Positions 1 to 12,497 of a stretch of DNA of 64,000 nucleotides are shown piece after piece (within the stretch, counting starts at the first letter, position 1; each line of letters starts with the position of its first letter). Under the pieces are notes generated by a model, which was not told where the DNA came from, searched no databases, and worked only from the letters and a program-made list of their open reading frames with translations. Source of the DNA: Lithospermum erythrorhizon (Eukaryota; Streptophyta; Magnoliopsida; Boraginales; Boraginaceae); NCBI GenBank assembly GCA_019722365.1, contig JADFUC010001417.1, positions 310,001 to 374,000 of the forward strand. The letters run 5' to 3'. A program made the translations under genes and the position numbers.

Positions 1-1034
1 AAGAACTTCTCTCAAGCCTATTATCAAACACTTAGTCTCCACTCTTCAATGACCCAAGCTACCCGCTAAGGATTTCAACTCCTAATCAACCTAGATTAGG
101 AACCCAAGAACACACTCTCAGGATTTCAAAGTACTACTCAACCTAGAATAAGAACCCTATAAGCTTCCTAATACTACACACATGATTTCACTCAAAAACA
201 ATAAATGTTTGAGAAAGAATGAATTGTCACACAACTAGGAAACTCTCTATAAAGGATTATGAAGTATTAAATGTGAGAGTTATGACTTTTGCCTTTGCTT
301 ATCAAAGAAATAAACGCCGAAATTAGGGTCTGCTAAATAATAAGAAAATTGTTTAGGTTTTGAAAAGAGGAGGCTTATATAGTGCACAAATTTTGAGCCG
401 GGGGTGCCCGCATCGTGACCTCCCCATCGAGACCCGGGTCTCGATGAGCCCCTCGATGGACACAGTGGCAACGGGCAGCCCGCCTGCACCTTTATCGAGG
501 TCCGTGTCCGGACCACGATCTCTATCGAGACCCGGGGTCTCGGGCGGGTCTCGGACACGCGGACCCGAGACCTCTCGAGCGTGGTCTCGATGGTTCATAG
601 TGTCAATTCCAAAATAACGATCGCTTTCGGCTTTCACCCTCAAACAAAACGCCATTACGCCTTCGCCTTGTACGACTTAACTACGAATCAATCTATACTT
701 CTTAAGATTTGAAACTACGGACCTTCGCTTTTCAAACACAATTAAGTTTAAAATGGCAAAAAGTCTATACTCACAAATTTAAAAACGACAAAAATACTAA
801 AAGAGTTTCCTTACAAACGCCTATAAAAAAGTTACAGCTAACACAGCTCCTCAAAGGCTTCAAGCAAGCTTGCTGACTCATCCATGAGCCTCCGAACTTC
901 CCGATCAACATTTTAAGCACTTGAACTTATTAAGGAATAAACCTGAATACATGTTCACTCGAAAACGGGATTAGTTCGATTAAACAATTTGTTATCTTCA
1001 AAAATAGGTTTGAATGGAATCCCATTATTCAACA
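1..1034 (-). repeat. SIRE-type copia LTR, partial copy A
   Basis: This matches the LTR at 10,012-11,398 with many small indels, and about 330 bases of it lie before the window. Its outer end is CCCATTATTCAACA, which on the minus strand gives the TG start of an LTR (TGTTGAATAATGGG). A minus-strand TATA box (TATATAAG) lies at 372-387, and a G+C-rich block of CTCGATG words at 405-596 sits upstream of it, in the U3 position. The flank after 1,034 equals the flank after 11,398, so this copy is part of a larger duplication and is not the partner LTR of the element at 4,985-10,010. Confidence 0.75.
405..596. promoter_or_regulatory. G+C-rich CTCGATG block in LTR U3
   Basis: A run of about 190 bases with repeated words CATCGAGACC, GGTCTCGATG and CGAGACC. 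It includes a perfect 22-base palindrome at 425-446, with arms CATCGAGACCC and GGGTCTCGATG touching. It lies upstream of the minus-strand TATA box of this LTR, so an enhancer role is possible but is only inferred. Related blocks occur at 4,270-4,640, 10,755-10,955, 35,825-36,000, 49,355-49,565, 54,060-54,260 and 63,213-63,258. Confidence 0.6.
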
Positions 1035-2255
1035 AGATTGTGATAAAAAAGTGCTACTCGCCAATAAAACTTAGCTTGCATTCATTTGTTACTTGTGTAG
1101 CTTTTAATCTAATTCACTCAAGATAACATTTAAAAGAGTGTTACCCATAGGGAATATCAAGGTAGCAATAATTTAAGCAAGCCGCTACCTAAGTTAATGC
1201 TCACTACAGACGCCCATCGTAAAGCACATGTCGCTACCTAAATCGATTTTTGGCGGCTACCTAAATTGATTTTGTAGTCGCAGACGTGTGTATGTAGTCG
1301 CCCATGCTCCCTCAAATTTCAAAATGTTCCGGTTATCTAGGTATCGTATATAAATTGTGGGCAAACGGGTACCAAAGTGTCACTACTATTTGATAACTTT
1401 CCACCGCGATCACCATATTTCGATAATGACCATTTTGATCACTCACATTGAAAAATTTAGATAATTTTGGTAACCCCACATTTTTTAACCATTGACCCTC
1501 ATTTTTAACATTTTAATAAAATTTATAATATATAAAGATACGAGCTATTTTATTTATTATAAATAATTTTAGAAAACCTCCTTCCCCACCACGCCACCGA
1601 CCCCCACCCCTCACCCCACGCCCACCCCTTTCCCCCCACCCACGCTCTCACCTTCCAAAGATAGTTCATACTCAAACAAGTCAACCAATATTCTCAACAC
1701 TAGCTCACCAGATCCCTCCCCATATTCACCTCATCTACTCCTAGTCGCTCCTCATCACCAACAACATCTTCAAGCATCTTCCACTCGCTCTAGAGCCCGG
1801 CCCAGCCCCCAAGCACTTCTTTTGAGTTCATCAACTCCTCGAAGTTTGAGGCCCCAAATATCGGCCACTATTCCGAGTTCACAAGGTGTTCGCTCAACAT
1901 CGAGGCCAGTCACCACCTACTAGTCGAAACTAACGCCTCCATCATTTCAGAGTTTCGATTTTGACTTTTTTGTTGATTTTGACTTATTGGAGATTAAAAT
2001 GAAGAATATAGTGTGGCGATGGAGGTGGAGGTGGAGGTGGAGTCAGTGCAAATTATTAGAAATTATGTGCTATTGACTATGGTTTACAAACGTGGACGGA
2101 TAATTGATATCATAGCGTGATACATATTCACTATATCAATTCATTGCCCGTTATTAGTCAGATGTATTGTTGGGCGAGGCCCATTAGTTAATTAGTACGT
2201 ATATATTGTACTAAATTTATTATGATTAATTCAAGGAAACATTATTTTCTACATA
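1035..2255. repeat. Duplicated flank with C-rich and G-rich arms
   Basis: This corresponds to 11,399-12,497. It holds a C-rich tract at about 1,575-1,650 and a GGAGGTGGAGGTGG tract at about 2,020-2,045, facing each other like the arms of an inserted inverted-repeat element. The 3' end should contain the LTR of the plus-strand copia element that follows. LTR limits cannot be fixed; a TGTTGGGC at 2,168 is one candidate start. No gene is seen. Confidence 0.4.
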
Positions 2256-2272
2256 GTATTTCAGAACCCAGT
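2256..2272 (+). other. Probable copia primer binding site, copy A
   Basis: TAGTATTTCAGAACCC resembles the initiator-Met tRNA primer site TGGTATCAGAGCC of plant copia elements. The second copy at about 12,495 reads CTGGTATTTGAACC. It sits about 200 bases upstream of gag, as expected. Confidence 0.45.
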
Positions 2273-2455
2273 ATTCAAAATCTTAACCTTATTTCTCTAA
2301 CCCTACACGTCGAATACGCGGATCCACCGGCAACCGAGTACTGCAATTCCTCAAGGGGCTCGCGTGCTCCTCCTCCTCTAAACCCGATCATAAGACCTCC
2401 TATTAAAGCAGTTCAAGCAAATCTTCCCGCAATATTATTACCTACATCGCTCTTC

Positions 2456-3230
2456 GTAGTATGAATTATGATGAATGGGCTCGTTCGATTCGCTTTTCTT
2501 TTACCTCCAGGAGAAAAATCACTTTTCTTGAAGGTACGAAAGTTAAACTCCGCTACTTAATTCCTCTCGAAAAATTATTTGATTGGTGATTTATTCCTCG
2601 CATTAATCGTTTCACCGCGTGTCAACATCATTGATCCCTCAATCAAAAAGCAAATTTCTTTCGACGAGGAAGCTGCTCCTCTTTTGGGCGACGCCAAGAA
2701 GCCGAGTATAATACAGCTATGCTACCGAAACAACAATCGAAATCAATTGGCAAAGGTGTTTAAACGTCTTCTATGTCCGTTGAAGAATATTTTGGAAAGT
2801 TGCAACCTTTATAGGATGAGTTGCTTAATTTGGACTCTCTCGCCTACATGGCCTCGGTGGCATTATTACGGAGCAATCATTTACTCATGGGAGTAGATGA
2901 ACGTTATCATGATTTTATGTATAGCTTAAATCGTGAGCTTTATGGTTCTATTCGTTTTTCTTTAAACACTGCACTCCACGCTTTCATATTGGATATGGCT
3001 TATCGTAAACTGAGGAAGAATCTATGCGAAAGTCGAATGATCTTTCCATTGGGAATAAATTTGTGGCTTTAACTTTGCCGTCTAACTCACGGATGGGTGA
3101 TTATGGTGATAAATCTAAATTATTTTGTACTCGCTGTAAGAAGCAAGGGTACCATATCACTACCTATTTTCTAAGGGTTGGGTACTCGGAGTGGTGGGAG
3201 ACCCGGAACCGTAGGCCCGCATTTAGCCGG
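2456..3230 (+). pseudogene. Copia gag, copy A, frameshifted
   Basis: The reading frame opens with NYDEWARSIRFSFTSRRK followed by ITFLEGT, the plant copia gag N-terminus. It continues in shifted frames through MSVEEYFGKLQPL at about 2,775 and a segment starting MGVDERYHDFMYSLNREL at about 2,890. It ends in a damaged zinc knuckle (FCTRCKKQGYHITTYF at 3,123) and GYSEWWETRNRR. Many indels break it, so it cannot make protein. A diverged second copy starts at about 12,715. Confidence 0.8.
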
Positions 3231-3500
3231 GCGGAGCTTACCGCCGCACTGCGAAATCGAGCCGCTACGCTGCTCTACGCGGCTGCCAGAATTTGTAAGT
3301 CGTACTCGCGAAGGGTCGCCTTCGCATGTTTGGTCGAATGCCGCATATGAAAGGCAAACAAGAGTGGTAGATTTATCCAAGGCGACGCTATAGAATTTGT
3401 GTCGTGAGTTCACCAACCCGACTCGGATTTCTATCCTCGAACCCACGTGAACCACCGACTGGACACAAAGTGTTCACAAAACCTAGCTTCACCAGATACA
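3231..3500 (+). repeat. End of duplicated block A, diverged
   Basis: Similarity to 13,400-13,500 fades here. The sequence is rich in GCCGC words and probably continues the gag-protease region of the plus-strand copia element, but no frame is maintained. Confidence 0.35.
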
Positions 3501-4984
3501 AGTGCAAGCACGGAAGACAATCAACCACCCTCCCTTTCTTCCTATAAACTTTCCTAAACCTCACCATTATTCAACCACCGTCACATCTTCGCCGACTAAT
3601 CTCCCTCACTTGAGTAAATACATATCCACAAAGATAACTTGCAAATCCATTTCCGCACAACCCAAATCATCTCTAAAATTTTTCAACTTATACTGTAAGA
3701 TCTACCACTCAAACTCCAACTTAATGTTCAAATTGTTACTACTAGAAGCGAATAACAACATGTTCATAAAAGAAATAAACCCAATCCGGGAAGATATCGA
3801 GACTTTACAAAAGAACTTCTCCCATTTCTCGAAATTTCACCACTCCCTGCACTCCGAGTACCCTCCGGCAAATCTCTCCATCATAGTAGTAGCCATCAAG
3901 TATATTGGGTTTGCCAAGTGTCTTCCACTTTTCCTCTCTCGTAGAGGGTAATTGATTCACATTTTCATAAGCCCGTGGATTTGAGGAATCCCAAATCTTG
4001 GTATAGTACGATTTGGTTTGAAGATTTTGGATTGTCCTTGCCCTCTTTTGGGTTGCTTGGTAGGGTTAGCTTCATTTTTTTGTGAGAAATTTGAATAGGG
4101 AATGGAGTTTAGGTTAAAAGAAAGGCAATGTAGCAATTTTAATTCTGTAGAATTTGTGAATTTGATGAATTTCATGGCGAAATGGTCGAACGCAAGCGGA
4201 TTCGTGAATTGTGGTCGAAATTTTTGGAATCAGGGTTGAAATGAAGTGAAAATCGGCTGAAATGGTATATAAAGGGTCAGTTCATCGAGACCCATTCGGC
4301 ATTCCAGTCCCGATGAGGTCTCGAAGCGGGGCGCCATCGTGGTTATAATCGCCATCGGCACCATTCGGCAGGGGTCTCGGCTGGTCCGATCGGGTGGGTT
4401 TTGTTCGGTAATCTCATCGAGCAATGGGGTCTCGATGGGGTCTCGGCGACAATATAAAGTTCTTTAACACTTCCATCGACCCATTCGGTAGTGGGGGCCC
4501 CGATGGGGTCCGACGTATCAGATAAGCTTTGATCGAGACCTCATCGGTAGCGACGCGTCTTCAATAGGTCTCCCCGATGGCCGCATTGAAGTCCCTCATC
4601 CATTTGATACCGACCTCATCGACCTGGGGGTCACATGAGGTCCTCTCGATCCCACACACAAAAGAATTCATTCATACATCCAAAAGCTCCACACAAATCA
4701 CCCAACAAGCAAATCTCCACAAATAGACTCTCAAAACCAACCCGACGCACATCCAATCAAGGCAAATCAACATTCCAAATCACCGATCTTCAACACTGAC
4801 ACACAATCATAATCCTAATAACCGCTTAGCAACCTCAACCAATCCAATCCACAACCATTTTTGGACAATTTCATCATTTGGCTCATCATCCCAATATAAC
4901 AATATAGACATAATTTTAAGCAATGAAAGTACGCAAACAACATACGTTATTTAAGAGATGGTACGATAAGATAAAATTACTTAC
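3501..4984 (-). repeat. LTR-like fragment with CTCGATG block
   Basis: No coding region is supported. The block at 4,270-4,640 repeats CATCGAGACC and GGTCTCGATG words. A TATA-like ATATA lies at 4,265, downstream of the block if read on the minus strand, which is the order seen in the SIRE-type LTR. The fragment directly abuts the 3' end of the minus-strand SIRE element but does not match its LTR, so another element, or a badly decayed LTR, is possible. Confidence 0.4.
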
Positions 4985-5740
4985 TAGAAAGATCAAGCAT
5001 CCCCAGCTCACGCTAATACGTTAAATTGATTCCTGTAGTGTTTGCGAAGATGTCCGCAAGTTGACCATTTGTCCCTCACGAATCCTCGAGATCAATGTTT
5101 CGCATACGTGTCCCGACGGGGATTTACCTAATTTCCCCAATGTGCTTGGTCCTTGAGTGTTGCACCGGATTCTTGGCAATATTTATGGCACTTGTGTTGT
5201 CACATAACACCGGAACTTGTTCATATTTGATCCCGAAATCCTCCAAGGTTTGTTTCATCCAAAGCACTTGAGCAACACAATTCCCGACCGCCACATATTC
5301 GGCCTCCGCCGTTGACAATGCAACACTATTTTGCTTCTTGCTAGACCATGAGGTGAGGCTATGTCCTAAGAAGTGACATGTCCCACTTGTACTCTTCCTA
5401 TCAAGTGTGCATCCCGCAAAATCCGCATCCGAGTATCCCACAAGTTCAAAGCTCTTGCTCATCGGATACCAAAGCCCATAGTCAATTGTCCCTTCACGCA
5501 CCGGCCATCCTTTAACCGCTTTTAAGAGAGACTCTTTTGGGACATGCTTGAAAACGAGCACAATAAACACACAGCAAACATAATATCGGGTCTAGAAGCG
5601 TAAGATAAAGAAGACTACCAATCATATACCTCCTCGATATTTTCTTTGTCTCATCGACACTAAGTACCTCGCTTCGCCCTTGCCTAGCTATTATTGATGC
5701 CCATACGGGAGTTCCGATCACTTTTGCATCTTCCATCCCG
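4985..5740 (-). pseudogene. SIRE-type reverse transcriptase end and RNase H
   Basis: On the minus strand a reverse transcriptase C-terminus (MEDAKVIGTP, then MIGSLLYLT) at 5,736-5,560 runs by frameshift into RNase H at 5,570-5,124. That part contains VGYSDADFAGCTLDRKSTSG, SSKKQNSVALSTAEAEYVA and CDNTSAINIAKNPVQHSRTK. These are the ADF and AEAEY motifs of copia RNase H, in the form typical of SIRE/Maximus elements. A C-terminal tail (LADIF) is recognisable to about 4,985. The frame is broken at both ends. Confidence 0.88.
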
Positions 5741-6774
5741 AATTTCTTTTATGAGTTCCTTCTTCGAGAACTTGCTTTGGCTTTCTTATGAATATGCCGC
5801 CCAATTATTTGTTTACTTGGAGTCCCGAGGAAGAAATTCAATTCTCCCATCATGCCTATCTCGAACTCACTTGGCTATCATTTTAGCAAATTTTCACACA
5901 ACAAATCATTAGTAGAACCGAAAAATAATATCATCGAAGCATAAATTTGAACTACTATGATAAGCTTGTTCTTGGCTTTTAAGGAAAAGCGTGAACTTTC
6001 CTTCTTGAACTCCATTCGCAACTAAATGTGTGCTTAACCTCTCATACCAAGCTCTCAGGTGCTTGTTTTAACCGCAGTTTATCTAGTTTGAAACGTGATT
6101 TAGGATAATTAGATCTTCAAAACCCTGAGGTTGCTCTTTTACAAAACTTCATCTAAGAAAACCATTTAGAAACGCCGCTTTGACATCCATTGGTGTAGTT
6201 TGAAACTATGTGATCAATGAAGGCCAATAATACTTAACGATTCCAACCTAGCCACCGGAGCAAAGTTTCATCAAAATTCCACTTTCCGAATTTTGATTAT
6301 AACCTCAACAATGCAAGACGACTTTTATTTACTAAAAACAACACGTTTCATTAAGTTTATTTCTAAAACCCATTTAGTCCCAATAATGGTTTTATCGAAA
6401 GTTTTCAACTAAATGCCAAACTTTGCATCTTTCAAATTGTTCAAGTTCTTTGCATGTATAAAATCCAACCGATCTTCTAGAGCTTGTTTAATATTAAGAG
6501 GCACTACTTGAGATACAAAAGCACTATGGAGGCAAACATTATTTAGAGAGGATCGAGTAGTTACCCCCTTTGAGATATCACCTAGAATGAGATCCGGGGG
6601 ATGATTCTTGATGATTCTCGTCTCCCTAGGAAGATCTTCGTGTATCCGCCCATGGAGATAATCATCCACATCTTGCGGGTCACGATGATTATTAGTTTGC
6701 TCCCCCATAATTGATGCTTCCTCGTTTGATGCTTGGTTTTGAGGCTCATCAATTCTTTGAGAATTCCCATCCAC
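5741..6774 (-). pseudogene. SIRE-type integrase-RT linker and RT remnant
   Basis: The frame at 6,774-6,409 reads NHPPDLILGDISKGVTTRSS, the linker ahead of reverse transcriptase in SIRE-type polyproteins. Below it, at about 6,240-6,060, shifted frames give MDVKAAFLNG-like and EQPQGFE-like segments of the reverse transcriptase. Stops and frameshifts are frequent. Confidence 0.75.
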
Positions 6775-6980
6775 ATTAACACCTAAATCTAATCATCCTC
6801 ATCTATACAATCCTTTCTTCAACAAACGGATTAGATTCCATCGGTTAACAATTTAATAGATTCTTGCACACATTGATCCTTTTATTGTAGATGATATATG
6901 CCTTACTCGTTTTAGAATAACCAAGAAAGATTGCCTCTATTAGATTTAGCGCCAAATTTACTCCAATCTATTCTTGGTGT

Positions 6981-7560
6981 TTAGAATAAAGCATTTACAT
7001 CCAAAACTTTAAAGTAATCAATACGAGGGATCTTACCATACCAAAGCTCGTAAGGAGTCTTATCAAGAATAGGTCTTAGAAATACCCGGTTGATGGTGTA
7101 GCACGTGGTGTCCACGGCATGTCCCCAAAAGTACTTTGGCAAGTTGTGCTCATTCAACATGGTGCGACTCATTTCTTGAATAGTCCTATTCTTTTCGCCT
7201 CCACTCTAATCTATTTTGTCGAGGTGTTTTGAGCCGAAAGCCAAGGCTGATTCCATACTCTACAAAACACATCGAACTCCTCATTTTCGAACTCACCTCC
7301 GATCGCCTCCTTATGGCCTTGATTTTGAATCCCTTCGCTCATGACCTTCTTACACAACTTAGCAAATTCCTTTAAACGCATCACTTTTAGGTTACAGCGG
7401 CCACTACCCAAGAAACTCCGAGTAATCGCCCACAGCCAACAAAAAACATATTTAGAGCCACCTAAACCTCTCAATATCCATCTCACCAAACAAGTCCATA
7501 TGTAGCAAATCAAGCACATGGTCGCTAAACAAGATCAAAGGCTTAAATTCATTTATTTAT
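6981..7560 (-). pseudogene. SIRE-type integrase remnant
   Basis: Minus-strand frames contain GGEFENEEFDVFC (core, around 7,280), then MLNEHNLPKYFWGHAVDTTC and KTPYELWYGKIP at 7,172-7,010, the C-terminal part of copia integrase. The pieces lie in different frames, so the gene is dead. Confidence 0.8.
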
Positions 7561-8039
7561 GCATTTTACTTTAGCCGACATGCATCGCAAAGTTTAACCT
7601 TTTATACGAGATTAGGTAGGCCTTCTAACATGCTTTTTATGCAATTTAGATAATATTTCAAATACTAGCATGGCCCCAACCGTCGATGCCACAAACTCAC
7701 GCTATCATGTACCACATTCATGCAAATAGTTACCCGCTTCAACTAATCAAAATTAACATAATACACATTATTCGATCGATAACTACGCATAAATAAACGA
7801 AGATTAAGCATTTGAAATAATACACTTCTATGTTTTGAAAAACTTCAACTTCAGCAATCATTTTCTACACAATTGGCTCACACTTAGCAAATTAAACTTC
7901 ACTTCATCAACAAGTAAAGTATTTTAATTCCTTTGAAACAACCTTTCTTACCACAAATACAACTTTTACCTAGGATTTCCAAGTGTTTCCTCGTTGTTTG
8001 CTTAACTTTACGTTTCCAACCGCCTTGTTTCCAAGCTTT

Positions 8040-8110
8040 AAAAAAGAGCGGTGCATCTCCCACATATGCCTTGAATATCCGCCATCCACCATCCAAATGT
8101 TTTCTTCTTG
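8040..8110 (-). pseudogene. Copia protease active-site region
   Basis: The minus strand reads WMVDGGYSRHM, matching the WxLDSGCSRHMTGD aspartic protease motif of SIRE-type elements with Ser changed to Gly. The surrounding sequence is frameshifted. Confidence 0.55.
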
Positions 8111-8719
8111 ACGAGCGGCCTCCTACAACACAAATTTCAATTTCTCATTCGAGGTACCCACGCGATTTGGGTCCTTATGGTTAGTGGGTGAGGATGGATT
8201 TTCTACGATCCATTTAGGTCTTGTGAGACTCGGGGACATACTGTGCCCAGCCTCGGCTCAACCTTGTACTGACATTTTGAAGACTTACGATTTCCTTTTT
8301 CACAATAAGTCAGAAGTTGAAACGCGGTCTTACGAATTTAATAACGTGGACGACGGTTTATTACTGGGAGTGATAGAGTTATCGCTTGAATAGCCTAACC
8401 CCTTTTGTTGGTTTGACAACGCTGAGCCTCCCAAGAATTTCATTTTAACTTGTTTTGCTCAATGTGCGCGAAATGGTATTTCTTGAGTTCAACATTTTCT
8501 GCCAACTCAATCTTTTTAAGATTTTGTTTAAGCTCCAAGTAATTTTTCAAGAAAACCAGCCATTTTCAAATTGGAATCAAGCTTCTCAACAAAGTAATCT
8601 CATTCTCAAGAGAAGTTGTTTCAAGTGAAAGCCTTTGCTAGTTTTGAAAGTTTTATTCTTTTAAGCAAATTTTTCAAAGCTTAATAACTCGTTGTAATTG
8701 TTGCTTAGCTCGTCAAAAA

Positions 8720-9990
8720 TCACTACTTGATTTCAACAAATTTCAGCGAGGTCATCATCCGAGGGAGAAATAGAGTTAAGAGGTGTACCATCAGCCTCAG
8801 GCTAATAGACACCACGCCGCAAGTTTCCACTTCGAGCTCCGACCGCCTCCGGATTCGGCCATCCCAAGTGGCCTTCGCTGCAGTTTTATTGGGTTGGGAC
8901 CTCTTGGCTAGGACGCGGGCAAATCCGGCCTTGAAATGTCCGGGCTTCAAGTTACATTCAAAGCACGATCTCCTTGATTTTCCCTTCTTTGCCTTGCCTT
9001 CGCATTTCCTCGTGATTATCATATTCTTGAAGCTTATGACCATGATCATTGTTGCTCTTTTTTGAACTTGAGAAACCTTTGAAGTTTCTAGCAAGCATGT
9101 ATTATCTTCATCATCTTCGCCACTTTCGCGCTTTTCTCATGAATTTTTGTACTTTGGCCTACAAGAGCCACTCTCTCTTCTTGTCCCTTATTTCTCGAGC
9201 CTCGTTTTTCATGTAATACCTCTCCTTCGCTTAAGGAAACCAACAGCCTTTCGAGCGAAGCTAAATCTGATATCTTGGCTTCATTGACGGGTGACAAACC
9301 TTTGGCCGAACTCGGGATTGACGGCTTCTATGATTCTTCCATTTACTTCTTCCAAGGAGAGTCTTCCTCAGAACGTTGCCGGGAGCAATGCAAAGTATCA
9401 ACCTTTGACGATATCTTTGATGGACTCTCCGGATATACTTTCAAGGTTTGATATTCCCTTGTCAAAAGTCGGACCCTCGTGGTTTTCACTTGACTAGAAC
9501 CAATGTGAGCGGTTTCTAGCAAGTCCCATATTTTGCCGACTTGCATCCCTTAACTCGAGCATATTCTTCCATACATTATCAGACAGTGGAGAACATGGAT
9601 GGCCTTGGAATTCAACTCCACCTTTTGAGTTCCTCATCCCTTAGCACTCCATCCTCTTCTTTATCCACATCCTCCATTGGAACTTCTATCAAGGCGGCGC
9701 CTAATTCTCTTATGTTGGCCTCTTCCACTTTGGTCAAATTCCCAGCATCTCGGCTCAAGAATTTGATACTTCATTGAATGAAGCGACTTTTGATGATTAT
9801 TCTCCATAATTTGTAGTCGATGCTTTGCACATGATACTTGAACGCTGCACCAATAATCATAGTTTGATCCGGCCAAGCAGCCGTGGCCCCGCACTGACCT
9901 ACCTTCAACACAAAGTTCCCGAGCCAACAATATCTTCAAGCATTACCTACGATCTTTTCTACAAGATTTTAAGCTTAATTTACGTAGGTA
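8720..9990 (-). pseudogene. SIRE-type gag remnant with zinc knuckle
   Basis: The frame at 9,094-8,723 carries SCFECNLKPGHFKAGF, a CCHC knuckle with an inserted Leu and the last Cys lost. Upstream minus frames to about 9,990 are fragmentary gag. Order and strand agree with protease, integrase and RNase H at lower coordinates. Confidence 0.7.
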
Positions 9991-9995
9991 CCCAC

Positions 9996-10010
9996 GAGCT
10001 CCGATACCAA
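9996..10010 (-). other. Primer binding site of SIRE-type element
   Basis: On the minus strand TTGGTATCGGAGCTC directly follows the LTR end (TAACA, then A). It matches the initiator-Met tRNA 3' end used by plant copia elements with one change. It fixes the strand of the element and the inner border of the LTR. Confidence 0.8.
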
Positions 10011-10011
10011 T

Positions 10012-11398
10012 TGTTAGCCTAGATTCACCTTTAGAGGGGGGTAATAAGGTTTTTACGTTAAATTATTCCCTTTGAGTTTTAATTTAACAACGCGGAATAC
10101 AAAAATAATAAGAATACGTTTTAACGCTGATAACCCGATAACCTAAGCTCGAGAATGATTAGTCAACAAACAACAAAATGATTAGTAATAATATAATGAT
10201 GACTTAAAGTAAAGAGTGTGGAAGAAGAAAATACAATACACAAGATATTAAAGCGGCTCTCGCTCCCTATCGCCGACCGGGCCGGCTTTCCAACTCGGAT
10301 TTTGCAAAGATAACTAGCGCCAAGAAATGTTTGATTACACACAAAGTTAAATCTCTCTCAAGCCTATTATCAAAACACTTAGTCTCCCACCAATGACCCA
10401 AGCTACCCGCTTAAGGGATTTCAACTCCCAATCAAATCAGATCGGGAACCCAAGAACACACTCTTAGGGATTTCAAAGTACTACTCAACCTAGAATAAAG
10501 AGAACTTAGTGCTTCCCACACAAGGATTTCACTCAAAAACAATAAATGTTTGAGAAAAGAATGAATTGCTCACACAACTAGGAAACTCTCTATAAAGGAT
10601 TATGAAGCAATAAACGCCAGAGTTACGACTTTTGCCTTTAAGCTTATCAAAGAAATAAACGCCGTAAAATTGTGGTTGGTTCAAATAGTCAGAAAAATTG
10701 TTTAGGTTTGAAAAGTTATGGGCTTATATAGTGCACAAATTTCAGCTGAAAGTAGCCCGCATCGCGGACCCCATCGGCACCGGTGGCCCCGGCGAGGCCC
10801 CCCGACGGACCAGTGGTAACGGCGAGGTGGTAAGCCTCCGGCTCACAGACGTGTCTGGTCTCGATCATCGGGACCTCCCAGCCTCCGAGACCCGGGGTCT
10901 CGGGCGTCTCGATCATCGTGACCCGAGACCCTCTCTCGAAGGGTCTCGGCGGTTCATAGTGTCAATTCCAAAATAACGATCGCTTTCAAGCCAATTTCCT
11001 CGAAACAAAATGCCACATACCATTTCAGACAGCATTTCAATCAGCTTAATCAATTCATACTTAAGATTTGAAACTACGGACCTTCGCTTTTCAAACACAC
11101 AATTAAGTTTAAATGGCAAAAAGTCTATACTCACAAATTTAAAAACGACAAAATACTTAAAAAAGAGTTTCCTCTTTACAAACGCCTCTATAAAAAAGCA
11201 GCTAACACGAGCCTCGAAAGTGCTTGGCGGCTTGTCTTTGACTCATCATGAGCCTCCGAGCTTCCCGATCAACAATTTTAGCACTTGAACTTATTTAGGA
11301 ATAAACCTGAATACATGTTCACTCGAAAACGGGATTAGTTCGATTAAACAATTTGTTATCTTCAAAAATAGGTTTGAATGGAATCCCATTATTCAACA
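10012..11398 (-). repeat. 5' LTR of SIRE-type copia element (copy B)
   Basis: Bounded by TGTTAGCC at the primer-site side and ATTCAACA at the outer side, giving 1,387 bases with TG and CA ends. It holds a minus-strand TATA box at 10,721-10,736 and the CTCGATG block at 10,755-10,955 upstream of it. It aligns with copy A at 1-1,034 with frequent short indels. Confidence 0.8.
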
Positions 11399-12497
11399 AA
11401 GATTTATAAAAAAGTCAGCTTACCTTTTACAATAAAACTTAGCTTGCATTCATTTGTTACTTGTGTAGCGCTTAATCGACCACTAAGATAACATTTAAAA
11501 GAGCAAGCCACCTTATAGTAACATCAAGCAGTAGCACATCGTATAAGTGCTACCCAAGTTATGATCAGAAGATATAGGCTGCTATTCAATTTATGGCTAC
11601 TAAATTCGATTTTAGAAGTCAGCAGATTTGAGCAGTCTTCAGTTTGTGGGTATTGCATATACCTAGCAATGGTACCAAAGGTCAGCTAACAATATTCATC
11701 ATGATTAAGATTTTTGATCACTCACATTGAAATTTAGATAATTTTTGAATTTATTCTCATTTTTTTAACATTTTTAATAAAATTTATATTATATAAAGAT
11801 AGAGCTATTTTTATTTATTATACAATACTTTCTTAGAAAACCTTTCCCCCGAATTTCACCCTCACTCCCCACGCTTCACCTCTTTCCCCACCCATCGCCC
11901 CCACCTTCCAAGATAGTTCATACTCAAACAAGTCAACCAATATTCTCAACATTTAGTTTTATTTCTTTTAGATTCCTCCCTTACATATTCGAATTATCTA
12001 ATACTTAGTCGCTCTCATCAACAACAACATTCTCAAGACCTTCCACTCTTTAGAGCCCGGCCCGTACCCCTTAAAGCACTTTTGAGTTCATCAACTCCGA
12101 AGCTTGGAGGGCCCCAAATATCGGCCACTATTCCGAGTTCACTCAACATCGGAGAAATTCACGCCCATCATTTCTCAAGAAAGTTTGATTTTTTGACTTT
12201 TTGTTGATTTTGATTTCCTATTGAGATTAAATGAAGAATATAGTGGTGGTATGAGGTGGAGGTGAGGTGGAGTTTGTGCAAATTATTAGGAAATTATGCT
12301 ACGTGGATCATAAGTGTCTGCAACGCGATGATAATTGATATTGTTAGGCGATTACATATTCACCATATATTGACTATTACATTTATATATTATGTGTATT
12401 GGTGCCATGCAGAGGCCCATTAGTTACTCATTAGTAATGATATATTAGAGCTAAATTTATTATGATTAATTCAAGCGAAAACATTATTTTATTTATA
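11399..12497. repeat. Duplicated flank, copy B
   Basis: Counterpart of 1,035-2,255 with the same C-rich tract (about 11,840-11,910) and GAGGTGGAGGTGAGG tract (about 12,260). It ends just before the primer-site-like CTGGTATTTGAACC. No gene is seen. Confidence 0.4.

Noticed and set aside
4230..4424. 64-codon minus ORF and similar ORFs over the CTCGATG blocks (also 14,901-15,137 and 49,346-49,612)
   Set aside because: They arise from G+C-rich repeat sequence with few stop codons; the residues are low-complexity or repeat-driven and match no protein pattern.
1..10012. Copy A taken as the 3' LTR of the minus-strand SIRE element
   Set aside because: The 3' LTR should directly follow RNase H near 4,985. 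Copy A is 4 kb away, separated by a plus-strand gag, and shares its outer flank with copy B.
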